From assembly GCA_015232575.1 (NCBI GenBank), contig JADFZL010000014.1, positions 124,001-188,000 of the forward strand: a DNA stretch of 64,000 bases, read 5' to 3'. Source of the stretch: Candidatus Rifleibacteriota bacterium (GTDB lineage Bacteria; Muiribacteriota; Ozemobacteria; Ozemobacterales; Ozemobacteraceae). Both the position numbers and the translations under genes were made by a program. Below are positions 36,427 to 43,646 of this stretch, piece after piece (positions within the stretch are counted from its first letter, which is position 1; each line of letters opens with the position of its first letter). The notes under the pieces were generated by a model. That model searched no databases. It had not been told where the DNA came from and saw only the letters and a list, made by a program, of their open reading frames with translations.

Positions 36427-37002
36427 TTGCCAGTTGAAAAAAAAGCGGAAAAATATACCTACAAGGATTTGTGTTCCTGGCCCGAAAATGAGCGCTGGGA
36501 GTTGATTGATGGGGTAGCTTACGACATGACACCCCCGCCATCAACTCGTCATCAGGGAATTCTCAGCGAATTGCATTTTATAGTTCGAAATTTTCTGGAA
36601 GGTAAAAACTGCAAAGTTTATTTTGCGCCATTTGGCGTGCTTCTTCCAAAAGGTGATGAACCGGATGATGAAATCGACACTGTCGTTGAGCCTGATTTGG
36701 TTGCCATCTGTGACAAAAGTAAAATCGAAAAAAAAGGCTGTCGCGGCGCTCCAGACTGGGTAGTGGAAATAATTTCCCCATCCACAAGAAAAAAAGATTT
36801 ACTGAGAAAAACCATTCTCTACGAATCTCGCGGGGTCAAAGAGTATTGGGTAATTTATCCAGACGAAAAAATGATAATAGTGTTTGAGCTCGAAGGAAAA
36901 AAGGAGTATGTACAAAAACGAATCTACATTGGTCAGGCAAAAGCCCATGTTGCAGTCCTTCCAGGCCTCGAAATAGACCTGCTGAAAATTTTCCAGGAAT
37001 AA
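36427..37002 (+). CDS. Uma2-family putative endonuclease, tandem copy
   Basis: 191 residues from a TTG at 36427, chosen because its product aligns end to end with the neighbouring Uma2 protein (PVEKKAEKYTYKDLCSWPEN; WELIDGVAYDMTPPP; EPDLVAICD; WVVEIISPSTRKKDLLRKT; KEYWVIYPDEK). GGGAGG lies somewhat far (12 bp). A longer in-frame extension to 36283 encodes nothing alike. Tandem duplication followed by divergence. Confidence 0.8.
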   Translation: MPVEKKAEKYTYKDLCSWPENERWELIDGVAYDMTPPPSTRHQGILSELHFIVRNFLEGKNCKVYFAPFGVLLPKGDEPDDEIDTVVEPDLVAICDKSKIEKKGCRGAPDWVVEIISPSTRKKDLLRKTILYESRGVKEYWVIYPDEKMIIVFELEGKKEYVQKRIYIGQAKAHVAVLPGLEIDLLKIFQE

Positions 37003-37051
37003 TTTTCATCATGCTCTGGTCAATGAAAAAACTTATCTGCCCGGAAAGATA

Positions 37052-37074
37052 AAACCCAGCACATTGCTGGGTTT
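37052..37074. terminator. Bidirectional terminator between Uma2 and mini-protein genes
   Basis: AAACCCAGCA-CAT-TGCTGGGTTT, perfect 10-bp arms. The T-run in each arm suits both convergent genes. Confidence 0.8.
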
Positions 37075-37111
37075 CATCTTTATTGAAATTATTTGTAAAC
37101 TATCGAAGTAT

Positions 37112-37354
37112 TCAGCGGTATCCGTCACCACATCCGCCGCCGTTCCCACATCCGCCGCCGTTCCCACATCCGCCGTCGCCGCAGCCACCATCATCACAAT
37201 CGTCGCCACAGTCGCCATCGCCGTCGCATCTGTTTCCACCCTGATCATCCGGGCAATCGCCATCGTGATCATGATCCGGGTCACATGCCATCGCAGGAGA
37301 AGCAAAACATGCAAAGGTCATAACTACTGCCATAAACAACATGAAAAACTTCAT
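37112..37354 (-). CDS. Small secreted Cys/Asp/Gly-rich protein
   Basis: 80 residues from the ATG at 37354, with GGAGG 7 bp upstream. Signal peptide MKFFMLFMAVVMTFACFASP-AMA, then a mature ~57 residues almost wholly C, D, G, H and N: HDHDGDC, CDGDGDCGDDCDDGGCGDGG and three CGNGGG-type units. The Asp/Cys/His content suggests metal binding (calcium or a soft metal) or a disulfide-linked surface peptide. No known family recognised. Independent gene with its own leader and terminator. Confidence 0.75.
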   Translation of the reverse strand: MKFFMLFMAVVMTFACFASPAMACDPDHDHDGDCPDDQGGNRCDGDGDCGDDCDDGGCGDGGCGNGGGCGNGGGCGDGYR

Positions 37355-37466
37355 CAAAAACCTCCATACTCTATACTTTTTCGGATGTTAAAAAACACCC
37401 ATAATTAACAATTACCGTACAGCTAAAACTAAAGTCAAGCTTTTTTTTAAAAATAAAAAGCAAAAG

Positions 37467-37493
37467 CTGTCCGCAGATTTCGCAGATTAAGAT
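37467..37493. repeat. CGCAGATT-family repeat
   Basis: CTGTCCGCAGATTTCGCAG followed by ATTAAGATT, in the dut leader region; same family as 22708 and 51339. Confidence 0.65.
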
Positions 37494-37606
37494 TCCAAAG
37501 CAAGAAATGAAAGACTTAAAATAAAATACAAAAAAAAATCTTGTCTGAAAAGAAAGAAAACATTATACTTCCGGGTTGTATTTAACTTCTTGTTATAGGA
37601 ATTTTA

Positions 37607-38068
37607 ATGACAACTGTAATGAAACAGCAGAGTTCTGAGATTTGTGTTGAAGTAATTGAAAAAGACAAAAGCCTTGTTCCGCAGAAAGCCACGCCTGGTT
37701 CTTCTGGATACGATCTGAAATCAAGAGTCGATTGCGAAATTGCTCCGGGTGAAATCAAGCTTGTTCCAGCTGGAATAAGACTGCAGATACCAGCAGGTCT
37801 TGAAGCGCAGGTCAGACCAAGATCAGGTCTTGCAGCAAAACACGGAATTACTGTATTAAATTCCCCCGGAACCATAGACAGCGATTACCGCGGAGAAGTC
37901 TGCGTAATTCTTATTAATCACAGTAAAAGCTCTTTTAAAATTGAAAAAGGAATGAGAATTGCCCAGATGGTCTTTGCACAGGTTGCCGATACCGCTCTGA
38001 TTCAAGTATCAGACCTTGACCATACAGACCGCGGCAGCGGCGGATTCGGCTCAACAGGCGTATTGTGA
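37607..38068 (+). CDS. dut: dUTP diphosphatase (dUTPase)
   Basis: 153 residues, all five trimeric dUTPase motifs: GSSGYDLKS (~27), PRSGLAAKHGI (~66), GTIDSDYRGE (~86, catalytic Asp), RIAQMVFA and RGSGGFGSTG at the C-terminal arm. Hydrolyses dUTP to dUMP and pyrophosphate, guarding DNA from uracil. ATG with AGGAA nearby; a second ATG four codons in is an alternative. dapB follows after 19 bp, so they form an operon. Confidence 0.95.
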   Translation: MTTVMKQQSSEICVEVIEKDKSLVPQKATPGSSGYDLKSRVDCEIAPGEIKLVPAGIRLQIPAGLEAQVRPRSGLAAKHGITVLNSPGTIDSDYRGEVCVILINHSKSSFKIEKGMRIAQMVFAQVADTALIQVSDLDHTDRGSGGFGSTGVL

Positions 38069-38087
38069 ATAATGAAAGGAGCCATAA

Positions 38088-38831
38088 ATGAAGAAAAGAA
38101 AAGTTGCAGTAATAGGTTGCATGGGAAAAATGGGTCAGGTTACATGCAGAGCTCTGCTTAGCAGCCATGATTATGAGCTTGCAGCAGGATTTGACGTTAC
38201 CGCTGCCGGGGAAGACCTCGGACAAATGCTCAACGTTTCTCAGCTCGGCATAACAATTTCGAACAATCTCCAAAAGGGACTTAATGCAGCAGCAATAGAT
38301 GTTGCAATAGATTTTACCAACCCGCAGAGCGTAACTTCAAATGTTGCACAATGTCTTCAGGCAAAGGTACCAGTTGTAGTCGGAACAAGCGGTCTGCCAA
38401 TTGAAGATCGTGAAAAGATTTCACATCTCTCTGAAAAAATGGACACTCCGGTATTAATAGTACCCAATTTTGCAATTGGTGCAATATTAATGATGGAATT
38501 CTCCAAAAAAGCGGCTCAGTATTTTCCAAATGTAGAAATAATTGAAATGCATCACCCGCAGAAACTTGATAAACCATCTGGAACTGCCAATATGACACGG
38601 GAACTCCTGGGACAGGCACTTAACAAAACTGAAGCTGATGAAAAAGTTCCAGTACATTCGGTAAGACTACCCGGTTTGACTGCCCACCAGGAAGTAATCT
38701 TCGGTGGCCTTGGACAGCTTCTGACGATAAGACACGATTCATTTAACAGAGATTCCTTCATGCCCGGGCTGTTTCTTGCTCTTAAACAGGTTTTTGAAGT
38801 AAAGGGACTTAAAATCGGTCTGGAAATCTGA
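38088..38831 (+). CDS. dapB: 4-hydroxy-tetrahydrodipicolinate reductase
   Basis: 247 residues, AAGGAG upstream. N-terminal NAD(P)-binding VAVIGCMGKMGQ, VGTSGLP, the catalytic motif EMHHPQKLDKPSGTA (His-His and Lys-x-x-x-x-S-G-T) and C-terminal GQLLTIRHDSFNR-SFMPGL are diagnostic of DapB. Reduces the cyclic intermediate to tetrahydrodipicolinate for lysine and diaminopimelate synthesis, consistent with a peptidoglycan-bearing cell. Sits between dut and the RMD1-like gene with 19- and 5-bp gaps. Confidence 0.95.
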   Translation: MKKRKVAVIGCMGKMGQVTCRALLSSHDYELAAGFDVTAAGEDLGQMLNVSQLGITISNNLQKGLNAAAIDVAIDFTNPQSVTSNVAQCLQAKVPVVVGTSGLPIEDREKISHLSEKMDTPVLIVPNFAIGAILMMEFSKKAAQYFPNVEIIEMHHPQKLDKPSGTANMTRELLGQALNKTEADEKVPVHSVRLPGLTAHQEVIFGGLGQLLTIRHDSFNRDSFMPGLFLALKQVFEVKGLKIGLEI

Positions 38832-38836
38832 ATAAA

Positions 38837-39946
38837 ATGAAAATTGTACATATTTTTATCAGAGACCTCGGCGGTGAACTTCTCGCTGATAAACTTCTTG
38901 ATGCCGCAAAAACACTTGGCGAACCAGTTCCGGAAAGAACTTCCAATCTATATTCCGATTACTTTGTAGCATCAGGTCTTGCACCTGTCAGGGTCCGAAT
39001 CAGGCATGAAGAAGCGCTTGTTGACCGTGTTCCGGTACAGATGGATGTTTTCATGAAAGTGTACAGTTACGGTGTTCTTCTGCTGGAATACGTTCTGGAG
39101 CCGATTAACACACCAGAGAATCCGGGACAGCTTTTCAAGGCACGCGATATTGAGCTTCCCGGACCGCGCAATATTGATCTTTTCAGATTGCGTGACCTCG
39201 ATCTTGAATGGGCGCACCGTACACTTTCAAAATGGTTGTACAACTCTTATGAAGTTCCTGCATTCATAAATTCTTTCCATCTTTTCGTAGATTCCCGCAA
39301 ATATACAGAAGAAGATGCTTATCAGATTATCCTTCCCGGCGATGAACAGTATGGAGACCAGATAAAAAAACGTATTATCAAACGTGTTGAGCCCATGGAA
39401 GAAGGTGAACGATTTTTATTCATGGGAAACAGAGGTTTTCTTTCAAGTGAACTTGATTTATATGATGTGATAAATTTTCTCGAACTTGCACGCGTTCAGC
39501 TTCATGAGCTGAAAGTCTATGATTACATGCTTGACCGCGGAATTGAAAGCACATACAATTTTCTTGACAAACTTCCAAGAAATGAACGGATTATGCCTCT
39601 GGCATGGTTGTCGAAAGACTTTCAGAATCAGATAAATGAAGTTCTTAAACTCACTGAAATGCGCATGGATCTGGTTGATCTTGTTAAAGACATAACCAAC
39701 ACCAACAAAGTCACTGTTGATCCTTACTTTGAACTCATATACCGTGAAATGAACAGGCACTTCAACGTCAATGAATGGTTTACTTCAGTTCGCGATAAAA
39801 TCAATGAACTGGAAGACATTCAAAGAATGATTCTGAGCAGAGTAGATATTTTCAAGTCAACCACTCTTGAAATGACGATTATTATTCTGATTCTGATTGA
39901 AATAATTATGCCAATCGGTAGTTGGCTGATGACATTCTTCAGATAG
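38837..39946 (+). CDS. RMD1/DUF155-like membrane-anchored protein
   Basis: 369 residues starting 5 bp after dapB. N-terminal ~210 residues form an alpha/beta domain (HIFIRDLGGELLADKLL; VRIRHEEALVDR); then a helical region (~215-330) with EVLKLTEMRMDLV and WFTSVRDKINELEDIQRMIL, and one C-terminal membrane helix (EMTIIILILIEIIMPIGSW). The C-terminal R-x-x-x-L-x-x-x-x-D helix plus membrane-segment layout is that of the RMD1/DUF155 family, whose function in bacteria is unknown. Assignment is by pattern only. Confidence 0.5.
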   Translation: MKIVHIFIRDLGGELLADKLLDAAKTLGEPVPERTSNLYSDYFVASGLAPVRVRIRHEEALVDRVPVQMDVFMKVYSYGVLLLEYVLEPINTPENPGQLFKARDIELPGPRNIDLFRLRDLDLEWAHRTLSKWLYNSYEVPAFINSFHLFVDSRKYTEEDAYQIILPGDEQYGDQIKKRIIKRVEPMEEGERFLFMGNRGFLSSELDLYDVINFLELARVQLHELKVYDYMLDRGIESTYNFLDKLPRNERIMPLAWLSKDFQNQINEVLKLTEMRMDLVDLVKDITNTNKVTVDPYFELIYREMNRHFNVNEWFTSVRDKINELEDIQRMILSRVDIFKSTTLEMTIIILILIEIIMPIGSWLMTFFR

Positions 39947-39951
39947 GGCGT

Positions 39952-40085
39952 TGTCCGCAGATTAAAAGATTAAAGATAAAGAGATTTTAAAGAAAAGAGA
40001 TTAGAGCAAAAGAGATTTAAGAGAAAAAAAATAGAAAAAGAAAAGATATTTTTTCCGCAGATTACGCAGATTAAGCAGATTTTAA
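39952..40085. repeat. CGCAGATT-family repeats with AAAGAGATT-rich spacer
   Basis: TTGTCCGCAGATTAAAAG at 39952 and TTTTCCGCAGATTACGCAG, then ATTAAGCAGATT to 40085, separated by AAAGAGATT-type low-complexity DNA. Opens a ~640-bp gene-free stretch (39947-40588) holding two further repeat elements. Confidence 0.7.
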
Positions 40086-40199
40086 AGATTTTAGTGGGTA
40101 TTATTGATCTTTGATGGGTTTTGAAAAGATGAGTTTAATTGTCGGAACTGTTCTGCTTTGTTTTGTTTAGGAAATGGGCGGAGGATATGCTCATAGGAT

Positions 40200-40235
40200 G
40201 TCATCTCGAACGAATGTGAGAGATCTCATAATGAC
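40200..40235. repeat. GTCATCTCGAACGAATGTGAGAGATCTC element
   Basis: GTCATCTCGAACGAATGTGA then GAGATCTCATAATGAC; a shortened copy that keeps both GTCAT and ATGAC ends. Confidence 0.7.
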
Positions 40236-40449
40236 AAAGTTCGCGGAATCCTGGGCTTAAGTTGATGCACAAAGAGTTTCGGGGCAGGATTTTGTGGATT
40301 TTTTTATTTCAGGCACTTACTGTTTTTTAATTTATCTGATACAATTATTCTGGTGTATCGTTGTGTAGCGTTAGGTGTTAGTTACTGAGTTGCGGAATTT
40401 CATGGTCTTGTTGAAAAGATTATGCCTTTGTTCATACGTTTTTTGCAGA

Positions 40450-40530
40450 GACTGTAGCAATGTTGTTTTCTCTCTGTTTTTCTCTTCATCTCTGCCTGAG
40501 ATATATCTTTTCTTCAGCAACGCTGCTGCA
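40450..40530. repeat. MITE-like element, copy 1 (internally deleted)
   Basis: GACTGTAGCAATGTTG, TTTTCTCTCTGTTTTTCTC, and TGAGATATATCTTTTCTTCAG followed by CAACG match 51406-51514 in order, but lack about 20 bp in the middle. See that copy for terminal repeats. Confidence 0.7.
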
Positions 40531-40588
40531 GTGTTTTTTTTTATCAACATTAAATTGAATGCGGATATGTGAAATGCGGAGATATCTG

Positions 40589-42172
40589 ATGAAAACTGCA
40601 AAATTTTCTCTGGTACTTTTTCTGATATTATTGCACTTTGCTGTCTGTCAGAAGCTTGGTGCGGAAGTTTCCTTTGTTTTCGTTTCTCCGTGTTCTGAAG
40701 ATGCCGCTGTTGTTCCAGTTGATCTTCCTCATGTAAAAATAGTTTCAACGACCTCTAATGGAAGAGCTTTTCTTTTCCGGGAAACTGAACCTTCAGATTC
40801 ATCTGTTGTACAATCAGTCAATAGTGAACTCAACAAGAGTCTGGCAGTTAAGAAAGCTCTCGAATTATGGGATGCCGCCAGAAAAGCTGCTCCTGCACCG
40901 GGCCAACAATGGATTCAATCTGATGGTCCGGTTCCAGTATGGGTTCTGGATGGCAGCTCACCCGGTCAGGGACCCGGGATTTTTTCACTTCTTCCGATTA
41001 GAATTCAGAGAAAAAATGGATATTTTAATTCGTCACAACTTATCATTCTTGACCGCCTAAAAACAGCGAGAGACCGCTATATAAGCATTGATGAAATGAT
41101 TTCCAGTGGACTTCTTATTCAAATGGTCTGCCATGAAATATTCCATGGAATAATGGCTGATCTTTACCGCGAACGGTTTCTGTATTTCAATATTCAAACA
41201 ATGTTCATGGGCGGACCGCATGACCTGCCAACTGAAACCGACTCTTATCTTGCCTTCAAAGAAGGGTTTGCTGAAGCAGCAGAACTCTGGTTCAGCAGAA
41301 ATTTTCCCGCAGAATTTGCTCCACGGAAACTTCCGGAAAATATCTGCAATGAAGCAAAAGCAATGATTCTCAGACTTTCTCAGAAACGCCTGAAAATGCT
41401 TGAATTTAACCGCTGCATTTTTGAGGCAAATGGACAGATTAAAGATGGAGTATTGAAAAACGGCGCAAAGAATATTTCCACTGAAGGCGTCATCGGAAGC
41501 CTTATTTTTACCATCATTAACAATGCAAATCTTTCTGATTCAATGATAAAAACATTCACTGTTCTCGCAAATGCAGCGCCAACAAGCTTTTTCGAATTTG
41601 CCGCAGAGTTCATGAGATCATTCCCTGATCGGACAAATACAATCAGGCGAATTCTGCTTGAATACACGAACTATACAATTTTCTCGAATGATGCTGCTGC
41701 ACTTTATGAAAAATATTACCTCGCAAAAAAGTCTTTTGTTATGGGAAAATTAAGCAGACAGGAATTTCTGAATGCAAAAAACAACTGGAACAACTGGAAA
41801 AAAGAGCAGCTTGAAAAGGTAAACAAGGGTGCTGACGTTAACAATGCTCTTCCGCAGCCATTTGTAGTAATTACCCGCGAAGGTTATTCAGTTGATTTAA
41901 ATGACGAAGACCAGGCAAGACTAGCATGGCACCTTGAGGCTTTCATTCCAAAAAACACTCCCAATGTCACAAAAGCAGCAGAATTTTACGCTGCAAAAAT
42001 TCTTCAGAAAAGAAACGAAATAAGAGTCTTCCAGTCGGTAAATCAACTCAAAGGCGTTGTTCCGGAGTGGCTTTTCAACAAAATCTCAGCCGGATTCAAA
42101 AGAAACCTCTCCCGCATCGAAAAATCCCTCGACAGCGAAATCTCCAAACGCAGAACCCTGACAAGTTTCTAA
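40589..42172 (+). CDS. Secreted zincin-type metallopeptidase, unknown family
   Basis: 527 residues from the ATG at 40589 with CGGAG 7 bp upstream; an earlier in-frame ATG at 40559 has no ribosome site. Signal peptide MKTAKFSLVLFLILLHFAVC. The active-site helix reads LLIQMVCHEIFHGIMADL, an HExxH-type motif (H182, E183, H186), and EGFAEAAELWF (E225/E229) about 40 residues later would supply the gluzincin-type third zinc ligand. The C-terminal half is helical. Protease activity is predicted from the motif; I do not recognise the family. Flanked by repeat-rich gaps, so probably monocistronic. Confidence 0.6.
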   Translation: MKTAKFSLVLFLILLHFAVCQKLGAEVSFVFVSPCSEDAAVVPVDLPHVKIVSTTSNGRAFLFRETEPSDSSVVQSVNSELNKSLAVKKALELWDAARKAAPAPGQQWIQSDGPVPVWVLDGSSPGQGPGIFSLLPIRIQRKNGYFNSSQLIILDRLKTARDRYISIDEMISSGLLIQMVCHEIFHGIMADLYRERFLYFNIQTMFMGGPHDLPTETDSYLAFKEGFAEAAELWFSRNFPAEFAPRKLPENICNEAKAMILRLSQKRLKMLEFNRCIFEANGQIKDGVLKNGAKNISTEGVIGSLIFTIINNANLSDSMIKTFTVLANAAPTSFFEFAAEFMRSFPDRTNTIRRILLEYTNYTIFSNDAAALYEKYYLAKKSFVMGKLSRQEFLNAKNNWNNWKKEQLEKVNKGADVNNALPQPFVVITREGYSVDLNDEDQARLAWHLEAFIPKNTPNVTKAAEFYAAKILQKRNEIRVFQSVNQLKGVVPEWLFNKISAGFKRNLSRIEKSLDSEISKRRTLTSF

Positions 42173-42218
42173 TTGCTTCGATTTTTTTTCCACTGAAACA
42201 AATTTTCAAGGATTAAAG

Positions 42219-42540
42219 CTGTCCGCAGATTAAGATTTAAAGACGAGAAATCTTCCAGACAAGATAAACATTCAGAGTTCCTGTTCCGGAAAGGATTAGA
42301 GTTGCCATTTTCTTGGTTGTATGAGCATTTGTAAGATGTTATTATGTTCTGAAAAATGCCATGCCTGTCCCCAATCATTTTATTGAAAACCTCACACAAC
42401 ACAAACACCTCAGAAAGCCCGAAACGACCACCTTTGTCAGATTTACATCCAATCTTCAATCTTTAATCCTCAATCCTCAATTCTTAATTCTTAATCCTTA
42501 ATCTTGACTCTTGAAAATCTGCGTAATCTGCGGACAAAAA
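42219..42540. repeat. Facing CGCAGATT-family repeats
   Basis: CTGTCCGCAGATTAAG at 42219 and its inverse AAATCTGCGTAATCTGCGGA at 42515-42536 lie in opposite directions, the second preceded by AATCCTCAATTCTTAATTC-type tandem words. Both lie in the 479-bp gap 42173-42651, which shows no gene. Confidence 0.65.
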
Positions 42541-42651
42541 TCTTGTCTTTTCCTGTCATTTCCTGTCTTTTCTCTTCTTTCGACGCCATTTGCCCTTATA
42601 AGCTTTTTTTTCTTGAGAGAATACAGTCTTATGATGTATAATAAGTTAATT

Positions 42652-43347
42652 ATGAAAAAATTGTATCTGCTATTCTTTTTTCTTACAGGGTTTTCTCAGT
42701 TCTCTCCGCTTTTTTCAGAAGTGGCTACTGATCCTTTTGTTATTCCTTCAACTCCGCCTGATACAGTAATTACCGCCGAAAGAATGCTCATTCAGTCATC
42801 GACAGTCATTCTTGAAACAAATGTAAGAGCTGTACAGGGAATTCGTGTTCTTATCTGCGGAAGAGCTTTTGCCAGGCAAAACCCGGAATGGCTTCTCGCA
42901 AGCGGTTGTCCGAGAGTCTATCAGAAAGAACCGGTCGAAGGGAAAAAAATGATGAGGGAAACCACGCTTGACGCCCTGAACATTTCCTGGGATGCATCAA
43001 AAAAGATGTTGAGCGCCTCACCTTCGGTCGTATTCAAAACAGAAGAACGCTCATGGGATCTTGGTACCTTTACCGAAGGAATAGTAAGATCTGATAATCT
43101 AGAAGCATTTCCAGACGAAAAAACACTGCATTTTCTCGGAAATGTTTCAATGAAAGGCCAAGAATACACCGGAAGCGGAGAAAAACTCGATTACGACAAA
43201 AAGAATTCCGAAGTCATTCTATCAGGAAAAAATGCAATGGTTGAAAAGGAAGAATTTGATCTGAAAGAAAGAAGAATGGTAAAGAAGAAACTGACTGGTG
43301 AAAAGATTATTTACAACACCGAAACAAAGTTCGTACAATCCGAATAA
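42652..43347 (+). CDS. LptA/OstA-like periplasmic protein
   Basis: 231 residues from the ATG at 42652; ATGs at 42631 and 42634 are in frame and possible, and no start has a strong ribosome site. Signal peptide KKLYLLFFFLTGFSQFSP. The body has OstA/LptA-type strands: VITAERMLIQSSTVILETNV, KTLHFLGNVSMKGQEYTGSG, EKLDYDKKNSEVILSGKNA and GEKIIYNTETK. LptA bridges lipopolysaccharide across the periplasm; here the Lpt neighbours are absent, so it may be a divergent relative rather than LptA itself. Confidence 0.6.
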   Translation: MKKLYLLFFFLTGFSQFSPLFSEVATDPFVIPSTPPDTVITAERMLIQSSTVILETNVRAVQGIRVLICGRAFARQNPEWLLASGCPRVYQKEPVEGKKMMRETTLDALNISWDASKKMLSASPSVVFKTEERSWDLGTFTEGIVRSDNLEAFPDEKTLHFLGNVSMKGQEYTGSGEKLDYDKKNSEVILSGKNAMVEKEEFDLKERRMVKKKLTGEKIIYNTETKFVQSE

Positions 43348-43449
43348 GTGTTTGTCAATGTCAGATTTTATTATTAGTGAATTTACACACTTACTTACAC
43401 AAAATCTTAAATAAGGGGACAAATTTGCGTGTTAACCAGGGTGTAGGTT

Positions 43450-43479
43450 GTCATCTCGAACGAATGTGAGAGATCTCCA
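43450..43479. repeat. GTCATCTCGAACGAATGTGAGAGATCTC element
   Basis: GTCATCTCGAACGAATGTGA then GAGATCTCC. The 5' flank (GGGGACAAATTTGCGTGTTAAC from 43417, split here as GGGGACAAATT + TGCGTGTTAAC) is echoed at 58031 and, inverted, at 22981, so the repeat unit extends upstream. Confidence 0.7.
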
Positions 43480-43646
43480 TACATTGATTGTCCCTTTTAT
43501 TTTAACTTGCTGTAGTAAGATTTGCAGTAATTATAGCTCTGGTTTGTTCAGTGTAAAAGGTTTACTGGTGGAAGTGGAATTTTATAAACTGTCGGTTTGT
43601 AAAAATATAAGTACAAAACTGCGATAGTTGTTTATTGGAAGGGAAA

